A stretch of 64,000 bases of DNA, from positions 9,204 through 73,203 of the forward strand of contig URGW01000017.1 of assembly GCA_900547475.1 (NCBI GenBank). The letters run 5' to 3'. Made by a program: the position numbers and the translations under genes. Origin of the DNA: an uncultured Clostridium sp. Its GTDB lineage: Bacteria; Bacillota; Clostridia; Clostridiales; Clostridiaceae. The notes under the pieces were generated by a model that did no database searches, was not told the origin of the DNA, and worked only from the letters and a program-made list of their open reading frames with translations. Position 1 is the first letter of the stretch; each line of letters opens with the position of its first letter. Positions 8,656 through 17,910 of this stretch are shown piece after piece.

Positions 8656-10272
8656 TTATCCAATACTTCCTCTAACTTTACCCATTCTAATAATCCATTC
8701 ATTTAGAATCTTCAACTCTTCAGTCTTACTTTGAATTATGTCTGACTCTAATCCTATTAAATGCATTATTATTGGTCTTGTAGTCTTTAATAAAGTATGA
8801 TAGAACTCATTATCATTCATAAACTCATAGTCTAATCCTAAATCCAATATTTCATTAACATACTTCATATCTTCTTTATATTCTTGTCTTGCTGTTTCAT
8901 CAATTATCCTTTTACTAACTCCAGCATTTGCAAATCTAGCTGCAAATCCTAAGTCTTCTCTTAACATAGGATAGAATTCTAATAATTTATCTATTCCTTC
9001 TTGTCCGAATTTATCCTTTATTTCATTAAGCCCTCTACCCATACCTAAAAGTTCTGGTGGCATACCTAATGTATACATAGCTCCAGTAAATGATATAGCT
9101 CTTGGTACAGCATACTCAACAGAATTATCTATACTTAATATTTCTTTTCTTAACTCTTCATCACTTACTAAGTTTGCTATATTATCAAGATTAGCTACTT
9201 CTCTATTATATTCTAATCCTGTCTTAGCCTTAGTTAATCTATCTCTGTTCTTTGGAATAAAGTCAGATACAAATGAAACTGTATTTATTACCTTTAAGAA
9301 CGTCGTTAAATAATGTTTAGATAGTATTCCTATAAATTCCTTCATTAACGCTATATCCTCTTCTGAGAAGTTTCTAGGCTCATACATATCTACTTTCTCT
9401 TTAAGCTCTCTAGCAGCTTGTTTAGTTTCATCCTCACCATGATCATATCTTAATGCTGATTGGAACGTAAAAGTTTTTACTCCTGCATAAGTCTGTAATA
9501 TTTTATCTATATTTCTTCCTGTAAAATGCCCCCTAAACGGAAGTGACCCACATCCTAATATTGGAGCTACCTCTACCCCGTGCTCTTTACCCCATTTATA
9601 TGCCTTATCAACAGCCATAACAACAGAAAGTACTCCAGATATTAATCCATAAGACATAGCAGTATCAGAACGTGCTATCATAAATCTTAAATAATCTATA
9701 TTATGCCCCTTCTCTTCTGATATATGATAAAATTCATCTAATATCTTTTCAACATTAACTAATGCTGGAACATCCTCTACTAAAGGAATTATTCTAACAC
9801 TATTTTCTTCAAATTTCACTGGGTAATTCTTATTTCCTAGCTCTATAACAGAATTAACTCTATCTTGGAACTCAGAAATTTCTTGTCCTGTTTCAACCAT
9901 TGGAACTACAACTTCTCTAATAGCTTGTACACCTGTAAGCTGATAAGCCTGTGCATTTGTTTCTACAATAGACATTATACTCATTAATTGTCTAAATACA
10001 GACTCCTTGTTTGCATTTGGTATTCTAGGAGTTATTCTAACATCCTTTCCTGGTATAACACCATTACCAATTAGCCCTAATGCAACTTGTGATGTTTGGT
10101 GATATGGAGTTAATTTACCTTCAAAATCTATCATTATTTCATCTATTCCAAGTCCACCTTTATCTTGTGGTGTTAATCCCTCTATAGCCTCTGTAGGTTC
10201 TTGTTGAATTGATATGTATTTTTCTACATTATCTGGATGTTGCGTCATCATTGAATTTGGAAAATTTCTCAT
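8656..10272 (-). CDS. ppcA: Archaeal-type phosphoenolpyruvate carboxylase
   Basis: A 538-residue PEP carboxylase of the short archaeal type (about half the length of the usual bacterial enzyme). It opens with SMMTQHPDN, as archaeal-type enzymes do, and carries GCGSLPFRGHF and the FTFQSALRYDH region. It makes oxaloacetate from PEP and bicarbonate to refill the C4 pool. Archaeal-type enzyme is known in C. perfringens and a few lactic acid bacteria, so it fits this lineage though it was probably acquired. The ATG has an AGGGGG site. It interrupts the ancestral SRP RNA-dnaX order. Confidence 0.93.
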   Translation of the reverse strand: MRNFPNSMMTQHPDNVEKYISIQQEPTEAIEGLTPQDKGGLGIDEIMIDFEGKLTPYHQTSQVALGLIGNGVIPGKDVRITPRIPNANKESVFRQLMSIMSIVETNAQAYQLTGVQAIREVVVPMVETGQEISEFQDRVNSVIELGNKNYPVKFEENSVRIIPLVEDVPALVNVEKILDEFYHISEEKGHNIDYLRFMIARSDTAMSYGLISGVLSVVMAVDKAYKWGKEHGVEVAPILGCGSLPFRGHFTGRNIDKILQTYAGVKTFTFQSALRYDHGEDETKQAARELKEKVDMYEPRNFSEEDIALMKEFIGILSKHYLTTFLKVINTVSFVSDFIPKNRDRLTKAKTGLEYNREVANLDNIANLVSDEELRKEILSIDNSVEYAVPRAISFTGAMYTLGMPPELLGMGRGLNEIKDKFGQEGIDKLLEFYPMLREDLGFAARFANAGVSKRIIDETARQEYKEDMKYVNEILDLGLDYEFMNDNEFYHTLLKTTRPIIMHLIGLESDIIQSKTEELKILNEWIIRMGKVRGSIG

Positions 10273-10683
10273 TTTAAATAGCCCCCTCAGCTTTTTTGCA
10301 TTTTATATTTTTATTATATTTCATTTTTATATAATTTTACAATACTTTTCTACACAAAATGCAATTTTTTATACTTTTAACTTGCATTAATTAAAAGTAT
10401 TATTGATATTTTCATATATTTGCACATATTTTAAAACTTTTTTCTTTTCTTTATATCTAAAAAAATACAGAAAAATAGGGATATTTCTAACGAAATTTCC
10501 CTATTTTTCTGTCCTATTGTTTTTTGTCCTATATTGTTAATCCTATTGAAGAGTAACCATAATTTAATAAAATTTTATGATGATAACTAGACTTACTCTA
10601 TTTTTAATCATCAGTATAATTTAAATAAAATTCATTATAAACATTAAAAAAGCCTTTCTTTCTAAAAGAAAGGATAATTTAAA
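10273..10683. other. Intergenic region between ppcA and SRP RNA
   Basis: No gene seen. It contains a 15-bp perfect hairpin (10467-10481 with 10498-10512), probably a terminator, and the SRP RNA terminator at 10645-10673. The ppcA promoter must lie between about 10280 and 10460. Confidence 0.5.
10645..10673 (-). terminator. ffs: Intrinsic terminator of SRP RNA
   Basis: On the minus strand, CCTTTCTT/AAGAAAGG (10653-10660 with 10666-10673) followed by a run of T (10645-10651), just past the RNA 3' end. Confidence 0.85.
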
Positions 10684-10949
10684 ACCGTGCACCTCACTTT
10701 GACAGTAATCTATAAGCGTTACCTATGTAGTTAACTCAGGCAAGATTGATCCACGGCACACGCAGGGGCTGCTTATCGCTGCTTCCTTCCGGACCTGACG
10801 AGGTTCACAGTCTTACGTCGCGTGGGACCCGGCCCTCAACATCACTTGCATAGGGCAGACCAAACAGATTAAAGCCTAGGTGAGGAATTAAATCCTGCTG
10901 TAGCGGATTGCAGGTTACAGGGCACCGCTAACTCCCCATCTAGCACGGC
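10684..10949 (-). ncRNA. ffs: Signal recognition particle RNA, large type with Alu domain
   Basis: About 266 nt. The apical domain is clear on the minus strand: GTCAGGTCCGGAAGGAAGCA (complement of the region near 10775-10800), which carries the Ffh-binding GGAA tetraloop stem. The length and the long extra 5'/3' arms match the Bacillus/Clostridium scRNA with an Alu domain rather than the 4.5S form. The ends pair (CCGTGC with GCACGG), which sets the boundaries to within a few bases. It targets nascent membrane proteins with Ffh. It follows tRNA-Ser and, ancestrally, preceded dnaX. Confidence 0.95.
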
Positions 10950-10951
10950 TA

Positions 10952-11041
10952 TGGCGGAGAAAGTGGGATTTGAACCCACGATAGAGTTTCCCCTATACAC
11001 GCGTTCCAGGCGTGCTCCTTCAACCACTCGGACATCTCTCC
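10952..11041 (-). tRNA. tRNA-Ser (GGA)
   Basis: A 90-nt class II tRNA with a long variable arm and encoded CCA. The acceptor stem GGAGAGA pairs with TTTCTCC (one G-T). The anticodon loop reads CTGGAAC, giving GGA, which decodes UCC/UCU. It lies 2 bases upstream of the SRP RNA and is probably co-transcribed with it. Confidence 0.95.
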
Positions 11042-11160
11042 ATACCGTAAAATTAAAAGAATAATTTTATTGTATCTATCATTGATACTTTCTCATTTTA
11101 ACATAAATATTATTGTAGTTCAATAAAAAGATTTTCTTTATAAATTTTCCATAAATGAAT

Positions 11161-11199
11161 TAAGTGGAGATACCATTTTTAAATAGCTACTCCACTTTT
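11161..11199. terminator. Terminator hairpin after lgt
   Basis: AAGTGGAG pairs with CTCCACTT around a long loop, followed on the plus strand by a T-run; on the minus strand it ends lgt. Confidence 0.55.
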
Positions 11200-11207
11200 T
11201 TAAGTTA

Positions 11208-11978
11208 TTATATAAACTTTTTCTTACTATTTCTATTTGCTATAAGTATTATTATAGATCCAATAATTATGCCAATTAAACTAATTATTTGTGCTGTTCT
11301 TAATCCAAAAAACATTAAACTATCTGTTCTTAATCCCTCAATAAAAAATCTTCCTAAAGAATAAAGAACCATATAACTACCAATAACAATTCCATGTTGA
11401 TTTTTCTTTTTATAAATAATAAATATTAATATTACAAAAACAAATAAATTCCATATAGATTCATATAAGAATGTTGGATGATAATAAGTTCCATTTATAA
11501 GCATTCCTTGTTGTATGAACTGTGGAAATTTACTTATAAAAGCCTCTGAAACAGGTCCTCCATGCGCTTCTTGATTCATAAAGTTTCCCCATCTACCTAT
11601 TGCTTGAGCTAATATAACTCCTGGCATTATTACATCAATATATTCAAAGAAATTTATCTTTTTTACTCTAGTAAATATATATGCAACTAATAATCCACCA
11701 ATAAGTCCACCATGTATGGCCATACCACCATTTCTTATATTTATCACATCCATAAATGAATGATAATTCTTATATTCAAAAGCAACATAATATAACCTAG
11801 CACCAATTATTGAAAATGGAAAACTCCACAAAAATCCATCTGTAATAATATCAAAATCTAATCCTTTTTTCTTTGCAAGTAAATATGATACAAAAAATGC
11901 TATCAAAACTCCACTTGCAATAATAATTCCATACCATCTTATTGGCATTCCAAAAACTTCAAATGCTACTGGATTCAT
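11208..11978 (-). CDS. lgt: Prolipoprotein diacylglyceryl transferase
   Basis: A 256-residue polytopic membrane protein with about seven membrane segments. Conserved parts are MAIHGGLIGG (the essential His), GRWGNFMNQEAHG, and the C-terminal GLRTDSLM. It moves diacylglycerol from phosphatidylglycerol onto the lipobox cysteine of prelipoproteins, the first step of lipoprotein maturation. Several lipoproteins in this window would be its substrates. It lies just downstream of tadA, an insertion relative to the Bacillus gene order. Confidence 0.96.
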   Translation of the reverse strand: MNPVAFEVFGMPIRWYGIIIASGVLIAFFVSYLLAKKKGLDFDIITDGFLWSFPFSIIGARLYYVAFEYKNYHSFMDVINIRNGGMAIHGGLIGGLLVAYIFTRVKKINFFEYIDVIMPGVILAQAIGRWGNFMNQEAHGGPVSEAFISKFPQFIQQGMLINGTYYHPTFLYESIWNLFVFVILIFIIYKKKNQHGIVIGSYMVLYSLGRFFIEGLRTDSLMFFGLRTAQIISLIGIIIGSIIILIANRNSKKKFI

Positions 11979-12007
11979 TTCTTACCTTCTCCCCTTTTGA
12001 TTTAAAT

Positions 12008-12445
12008 TTATTTTCTTCTATCACAAAAGAATTTACTTATTAATTCGCTACATTCATTATTATAACACCAATTTGTAGTTACATAGGAATTAAAAATATC
12101 ATAATCCAAAATATTTAATATTGTTCCACATGCCCCCATATCCTTATTAAATGTTCCTATATGTAATTTAGATATTCTAGCTTGTGCTATTGCAGAGGCG
12201 CACATAGAACAAGGTTCTAATGTAACATACATTTCAGCCCCATTTAATCTCCAATCACCAATTATTTTACTCGCTTCTTCAATCGCTAAAATTTCAGCAT
12301 GTGCTATTGCAGACTTTAGGGTTTCCTTTAAATTATGTGCCCTAGCTATTATTTCTCCATCCTTTACTATAACAGCACCAACAGGAACCTCGCCTTTAGA
12401 ATAAGCTTTTTTTGCTTCCTCCAAAGCAATTTCCATATAATCCAT
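12008..12445 (-). CDS. tadA: tRNA-specific adenosine deaminase
   Basis: A 145-residue cytidine-deaminase-fold enzyme that turns A34 of tRNA-Arg(ACG) into inosine. The zinc and proton-shuttle motifs are intact: HAE (H49, E51) and PCSMC (C79, C82). AAAGGAG precedes the ATG. Its neighbourhood to the SRP RNA and dnaX matches the Bacillus yaaJ-scr-dnaX order, which favours TadA over other nucleoside deaminases. Confidence 0.95.
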   Translation of the reverse strand: MDYMEIALEEAKKAYSKGEVPVGAVIVKDGEIIARAHNLKETLKSAIAHAEILAIEEASKIIGDWRLNGAEMYVTLEPCSMCASAIAQARISKLHIGTFNKDMGACGTILNILDYDIFNSYVTTNWCYNNECSELISKFFCDRRK

Positions 12446-12582
12446 TATTCAGCACTCCTTTAATTATTGCTTATGTTTATCTTTCTAATTTTATATAAAC
12501 TAAAAATGGCAAATGACAAATTACCCTCAATCTCATATTTGTCACTCACCACTTTTTATCCCCATTATAACTTAAAATTAAT

Positions 12583-13827
12583 TTATGTGTAAATTCTTAC
12601 TTTTTTTATTCTGTTTTTGTCTACTTCTTCTACTACAAATCTAATATTATTTAGATTTACCTCTTCTTTATTTTCTGGGAATCGACCTAATTCACCTATT
12701 ATTAATCCTCCAACGGAATCAAACTCCTCTGACTCCATGTTTACTCCGATTAATTCACTTATATCATCTAACCTTGCGCTTCCATCTACAATATATTCAT
12801 CTTCTTTAATTACTTCTATCTCATTATCATAATCATCATATTCATCTTCTATATCCCCAAAAACCTCTTCAATCAGGTCTTCTATAGTAACTATTCCAAC
12901 AGTTCCACCATATTCGTCTAAAACTACACTAATATGATTTCGTGTCTTTTTCATTTCATTAAATAATTCTTTGATTTTCTTAAATTCAAATGTATAATAA
13001 GGTTCTCTCATATAGTCAGTAACTTTGAATACGTCCTTATTTTGACCTGCTATAATTAAGTCTTTAACATATAATATCCCAACTATATCATCTATAGTTT
13101 GATTATATACTGGAATTCTTGAAAACTGTTCCTTTTTTATAACATCTAATACTTCTTCATAAGTTGCCTCAGAGTCAACTGCTACAATATCAACTCTTTG
13201 TACCATAACATCTTTTGCTTGTGAATCTGCAAAGTCAAACACGTTGAATATCATTTCCTTTTCCACATCCTCAAGGACACCTTCTTCTTCACTGACACCA
13301 ACCATGGTTCTTAATTCTTCTTCTGTTATAAATGGCTCGCTTGCCTTTGGATCTCCTCCTAGTAATCTTATAAATCCACTTGATATAAAAGTAAATATAC
13401 CTATAAATGGCTTAAATAACTTTACTATTATGTCTATTGGCTTACTTACTTTTAATGATACTTGCTCAGATTTTTGCTTTGCTATTGATTTTGGAGTTAT
13501 TTCTCCAAAAATAAGTACTAATACAGTCATAACTAAAGTTGCTATTCCAACACCACTTGCTCCAAGAGCATTAACAAATAATGTTGTAGCTAATGATGAA
13601 GCTAATATATTTACTATATTATTGCCTATTAATATTGCTCCCAACAACTTATTTGGATCTTCTGTTAGTTTTTCAACTAATTTTGCTCCTTTTACTCCAT
13701 CTTCCACCATATGTCTTATTCTTATTTTGCTTAGTGCCATAAGTGCTGTTTCTGACATTGAAAAAAATCCAGACAATACTAGTAAAATTATAAGTACTAT
13801 TATCTGCCACACTTGACTGGGTTCCAA
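12583..13827 (-). CDS. CNNM/HlyC-CorC family membrane protein
   Basis: A 414-residue protein. It has a DUF21 membrane domain with four segments (about 5-160), two CBS domains (about 205-325, with DVMVQRVDIVAVD and VLDEYGGTVGIVTIEDL) and a C-terminal CorC_HlyC domain. The family includes magnesium exporters and proteins once called hemolysins; the ion is inferred. I start at TTG 13827, 9 bases after AGGAG, because the GTG three codons upstream is too near that site. Confidence 0.9.
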   Translation of the reverse strand: MEPSQVWQIIVLIILLVLSGFFSMSETALMALSKIRIRHMVEDGVKGAKLVEKLTEDPNKLLGAILIGNNIVNILASSLATTLFVNALGASGVGIATLVMTVLVLIFGEITPKSIAKQKSEQVSLKVSKPIDIIVKLFKPFIGIFTFISSGFIRLLGGDPKASEPFITEEELRTMVGVSEEEGVLEDVEKEMIFNVFDFADSQAKDVMVQRVDIVAVDSEATYEEVLDVIKKEQFSRIPVYNQTIDDIVGILYVKDLIIAGQNKDVFKVTDYMREPYYTFEFKKIKELFNEMKKTRNHISVVLDEYGGTVGIVTIEDLIEEVFGDIEDEYDDYDNEIEVIKEDEYIVDGSARLDDISELIGVNMESEEFDSVGGLIIGELGRFPENKEEVNLNNIRFVVEEVDKNRIKKVRIYT

Positions 13828-14059
13828 AAAAATCACGCTCCTAGTAATTTAATAAATTATTATGATATTTTATTATATCATAATAGTAATAACGTATGAT
13901 ATAATTTACCAATAAATAAGCTTAAAATTTATATTTTTTCAGAAAAGTATTTAGTATTTTTGCATTATTTATAATATAATTTTTTATGTAATTATACTGA
14001 GTCTTATCTATATTAGGATATTTATTTTATGCTTAACATATTTATTTTGAGGTGATATT

Positions 14060-14953
14060 GTGTTTATTATTAATTTTATTAGAGGTTTTTTTATGGCTCT
14101 AGCTGATAGTGTACCTGGGGTTTCAGGAGGTACTATTGCTTTTATTTTAGGGTTTTATGATGACTTTATAGGATCATTAAATTCTTTAATATCTAAAAAT
14201 AGTATAACTGATAAGAAAAAATCCTTAATCTTCTTAATCAAATTAGGAATTGGTTGGATAGTAGGTATGGTGTTATCTGTACTGCTATTATCTTCTATAT
14301 TTGATGAACATATTTATAGTATAAGTTCATTGTTTACAGGCTTTATAATAGTTGCAATTCCTCTAATAATGAAAGAAGAAAAGGAATCTTTAGTTGGTAA
14401 ATACAAAAATATTATTTTTACTATAATTGGAGCTTTAATTGTTGCTTTAATTACATACTTTAACCCATCAGGATCTAACGGTGGATTAAACCTTTCATTA
14501 GATCATTTAAACTTTAGTATTGGTATATTTGTATTTATTGCTGGAATGATTGCAATTTCAGCCATGGTTTTACCTGGTATATCAGGCTCAACTTTATTAT
14601 TAATTTTTGGACTTTATACAGGAATCATAAGTGCAATAAAAGAAGTTTTATCTTTAAACTTTTCCTACTTACCAGTCCTTATAATATTTGGATTAGGAGT
14701 TATTGTAGGGATATTAAGTACTATAAAAATAATAAAATTTTTATTAAATAAATATAGATCTGAAATGATATACTTAATCTTAGGACTAATGCTTGGCTCA
14801 ATCTACGCAGTCTTTATGGGACCTACAACATTAGAAATTCCAAAACCAGCAATGAATCTTTCAAGCTTTAACTGGATATTCTTCATTATAGGTGGATTAG
14901 TAATAATAGTATTAGAAAAATCAAAGAACTTTTTAGAGAAAAAATCTAAATAA
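14060..14953 (+). CDS. DUF368 undecaprenyl-phosphate flippase-like membrane protein
   Basis: A 297-residue membrane protein with about eight hydrophobic segments. The duplicated signatures ADSVPGVSGGTIAFILGFYD (about 15-34) and MVLPGISGSTLLLIFGLY (about 166-183) define DUF368. Members of this family (PopT) have been shown to return undecaprenyl phosphate across the membrane for cell-wall synthesis; I infer the same here. It starts with GTG after GAGGTGAT. A strong terminator follows. Confidence 0.88.
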   Translation: MFIINFIRGFFMALADSVPGVSGGTIAFILGFYDDFIGSLNSLISKNSITDKKKSLIFLIKLGIGWIVGMVLSVLLLSSIFDEHIYSISSLFTGFIIVAIPLIMKEEKESLVGKYKNIIFTIIGALIVALITYFNPSGSNGGLNLSLDHLNFSIGIFVFIAGMIAISAMVLPGISGSTLLLIFGLYTGIISAIKEVLSLNFSYLPVLIIFGLGVIVGILSTIKIIKFLLNKYRSEMIYLILGLMLGSIYAVFMGPTTLEIPKPAMNLSSFNWIFFIIGGLVIIVLEKSKNFLEKKSK

Positions 14954-14964
14954 GAATATATAAT

Positions 14965-15020
14965 AAAAAAGTACCTTATAGAATAAATCCTAAAAAATCT
15001 ATTCTATTAAGGTACTTTTT
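14965..15020. terminator. Bidirectional terminator
   Basis: A long near-perfect stem (AAAAAGTACCTTATAGAATA with its complement) between the DUF368 gene and the convergent MFS gene. Confidence 0.85.
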
Positions 15021-15048
15021 AGCTAAAGATAAACCTATTCTATAAAAT

Positions 15049-16452
15049 TTATTTTTTTATTTTTTTAACAACTCTAATTACACTTAAAATTGCTCCTATT
15101 AAACATATTACTCCTATTCCTATAAATACAAATCGCATTGCATATACAAATACATCTGCTCTACCATCTACATATCCAGAAACTTTATACCCCAACTTAC
15201 TACTCATTCTACTATATAAAATACTTGTAGAAAGTGCTATTCCAGTAGTTGTTCCTAAATTTCTTACTAATCCATTTATACTTCCAGCTATTCCAAGCTC
15301 ATTTTTTTCAACCGTAGACATAATTAATGAATTATTAGGAGACTGGAATATTCCACTACCTAGTGAAAGTAATCCAACTAAAATTCCCACTACTATAAGA
15401 GGTGTATTAACATTAAATAGAACTAAAGAAATTATTCCTATAGACAGAATAGATAAACCTAATGCAGATATTTTTTCACTTCCCATTTTATCTGATAAAT
15501 ATCCACTTAATGGTGCTACTACTGCTAATATTATTGGCGATACAGTCATCATAAGTCCAGCTGCGCTTGGACTTAAAGACAATACATCTTGATAATAGAA
15601 TGGTAAAATTATATTTACTGCTCCTATTGATATAAATGATGTAAATCCACAGAATATACTTAATGAAAAAAGTCTATTCTTAAATATTTTTATATCTAAC
15701 ATAGGATTATCAGAATTTTTTTCAACTCTAATAAATATCGCAAATAAAATTAATGAAATTATAAATGACATTACTATAAACATATTTGTAAATCCTAAAC
15801 TTTGTCCAAAGTTTATAGATGTAAATAATAATGTTATAGAAATCATGAATAATATACTTCCTTTAACATCAATTTTAAAATCGCTTGCTTTTTTCTTAAA
15901 AGGTAAAATTTTAATAACACCAATATAAACTAATATACCTATTGGAATATTTATAAGAAAAATATATTCCCAAGGTGCAATTGAAACTATAAGCCCTCCT
16001 AATGTTGGTCCTACCATAGTTCCAAGTGCTACTGCTGTACCAGTCATCCCAAGAGCACGCCCTCTTTCATTTGGTGGGAAAGTCTCAGTTATAATTCCTT
16101 GATTAGTTGCCATAGCAGCTCCTGCTCCTATAGCCTGAACTAATCTAGATAATATAAGCATAAATAATGTATTTGAAAACCCACAAAGTAAGGATCCTAT
16201 AGTAAAAACCCCTATCCCAAATTTAAATATTCTAGTCTTTCCTAAAATATCCCCTAATTTACCAAATAATAATATAGTTGCACATATAACTATTAAATAA
16301 CTTGTAACTACCCACTCTATTCCTGCCATACTGGTATTTAACTCTTTGGCCATAGTAGGTAAAGCTACATTTACTATGCTACTATCTAATGTGGTCATAA
16401 ATGTCATTGGTAATACTGTAAGTAAAATTGCCCACTCTTTTTTTATTCTCAT
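15049..16452 (-). CDS. MFS drug:H+ antiporter, DHA2 (14-TM) family
   Basis: A 467-residue transporter. It has the DHA2/EmrB opening (LTVLPMTFMTTLDSSIVNVALPT), motif A GKLGDILGKTRIF near 68, and motif C AVALGTMVGPTLGG near 145, with about 14 membrane segments. It probably exports drugs or other amphiphiles using the proton gradient; the substrate is unknown. The start is set at ATG 16452, 10 bases after AGGAG; an ATG three codons upstream overlaps that site. No regulator is adjacent. Confidence 0.9.
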   Translation of the reverse strand: MRIKKEWAILLTVLPMTFMTTLDSSIVNVALPTMAKELNTSMAGIEWVVTSYLIVICATILLFGKLGDILGKTRIFKFGIGVFTIGSLLCGFSNTLFMLILSRLVQAIGAGAAMATNQGIITETFPPNERGRALGMTGTAVALGTMVGPTLGGLIVSIAPWEYIFLINIPIGILVYIGVIKILPFKKKASDFKIDVKGSILFMISITLLFTSINFGQSLGFTNMFIVMSFIISLILFAIFIRVEKNSDNPMLDIKIFKNRLFSLSIFCGFTSFISIGAVNIILPFYYQDVLSLSPSAAGLMMTVSPIILAVVAPLSGYLSDKMGSEKISALGLSILSIGIISLVLFNVNTPLIVVGILVGLLSLGSGIFQSPNNSLIMSTVEKNELGIAGSINGLVRNLGTTTGIALSTSILYSRMSSKLGYKVSGYVDGRADVFVYAMRFVFIGIGVICLIGAILSVIRVVKKIKK

Positions 16453-16694
16453 TATTTTCATCTCCTGGTAAATTTATCTGAAGCAATCTTATAATACTAT
16501 TTTTTGAAAAAAATTAAAAAGCCCTAAAAGTCCTTAAAAAACTTAAATTTCATTATAGGTTTTAACTTGATTAATTTATCGTCATATAATTATTATTTAC
16601 TTACTCTTATATGTTATAGCTCGTATTTTTAACTATATTTTGTAATATTTTATCGTAAAAACCATATTTTACACCTTAATATATTTTATTAAAT

Positions 16695-16730
16695 AAAAAA
16701 ACGACTTACTAATAATGTAAGTCGTTTTTT
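16695..16730. terminator. Terminator of tRNA-Arg
   Basis: AAAACGACTTAC paired with GTAAGTCGTTTT with T-runs on either strand, 8 bases past the tRNA 3' end. Confidence 0.9.
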
Positions 16731-16737
16731 ATATACA

Positions 16738-16812
16738 TGGTACTCCCAACAGGAATCGAACCTGTATCTATCCCTTAGGAGGGGACTATTCTATCCATTA
16801 AACTATGAGAGC
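16738..16812 (-). tRNA. tRNA-Arg (CCT)
   Basis: A 75-nt tRNA with encoded CCA. The acceptor GCTCTCA pairs with TGGGAGT with two wobbles; the T arm is ACAGG-TTCGATT-CCTGT; the anticodon loop CTCCTAA gives CCT, decoding AGG. It is a stand-alone gene with its own terminator. Confidence 0.93.
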
Positions 16813-16908
16813 ACGCATCTTAAATTATATTATAAAATAACTTCTCTTCATCAAAATAAGTTATTTTATATATATTTTATTACAACATTTAGTGTATGTC
16901 AATTTTTT

Positions 16909-17754
16909 CTACTTATACCTAGGATTTTTAACATTTTTTATTTTCACTCCATTTTCATTAATTAAAAATGTTATTATCATATTATTATAGAAAGGCGGTC
17001 TCTTACCAACTTTAAGTCCAACTACTATTTCATATTCCTCACTACAAGGCCCATAAGTATTTACAGCCTTTGCATCCATTACTTCTGCTCTTTTTATGCA
17101 ATAAGGTGTATTCTTTCCAAACAAAGTATATACTTCACTACTTATATATTTATCTAACATAGTTATTAATGCCATTTCTATAGCACTATCTCTTTTCTTT
17201 TTTTTCTCATTCACAGCCTTCATATATTCTTGATTCTGTACTGGTGGTAATATTGGAAATGGATTAAACTTATAGTTAGTTAATTCATTTCTGCATCTTT
17301 CAAAACTATATTTATAATCTTGTACCTGTCCCCATTCTTCTAATGTATCATATTCACTAAATTTTGAATTGAATTTTACCATAATAGGTGATTCATATAA
17401 CTCTTTATTATTTTCAAAGAATAAATTATCTCCATATATTATCGCCATTAATGCTAAAGTAAGCTCTTGCCTAAATATTTTATCTCTATTAACTGTATTA
17501 CCTAAATCGTCACCATTATCAATTTCTAGTGTAATAAGTAAATATACTTTATCATCTTTTTCCCAGCTTCCCAAAACTTCATCTCTAACATTATAATTAA
17601 TCTGATCTAAATCATAATTCTTCCCTATTGATAAAAATAACTCACCACTTTCATCAGAATGTGTTAATGTGTATTTTCTTGGTAATAAGAAATTATTTGC
17701 TCCTATTTCATCTTTATAACTTACATTTAATTTATTTGGCTGAAACTTAGTCAC
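16909..17754 (-). CDS. Staygreen family protein
   Basis: A 281-residue cytosolic protein. Its first ~150 residues match the Staygreen (SGR) domain: KLNVSYKD, PRKYTLTHSDESGELFLSIG and RDEVLGSW are characteristic. In plants SGR removes magnesium from chlorophyll; bacterial homologues occur in non-photosynthetic species, and some are reported to have dechelating activity in vitro. The natural role in a Clostridium is unknown. The C-terminal ~100 residues (after PPVQNQEY) are not part of the plant domain. It starts with GTG behind AAGAGGT. Confidence 0.75.
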   Translation of the reverse strand: MTKFQPNKLNVSYKDEIGANNFLLPRKYTLTHSDESGELFLSIGKNYDLDQINYNVRDEVLGSWEKDDKVYLLITLEIDNGDDLGNTVNRDKIFRQELTLALMAIIYGDNLFFENNKELYESPIMVKFNSKFSEYDTLEEWGQVQDYKYSFERCRNELTNYKFNPFPILPPVQNQEYMKAVNEKKKKRDSAIEMALITMLDKYISSEVYTLFGKNTPYCIKRAEVMDAKAVNTYGPCSEEYEIVVGLKVGKRPPFYNNMIITFLINENGVKIKNVKNPRYK

Positions 17755-17910
17755 TATATATACCTCTTAAAAAATTTTCTTATCTTTAATTAATATATGA
17801 CTTTGTGCCTATTTAGTTTATTAATATTTTATACTTCAAATATATTACTCTCAACGTATATTTTATAGTATACTTTATTTATATTTAAAATTTTGAGGAG
17901 TGACAAAACA

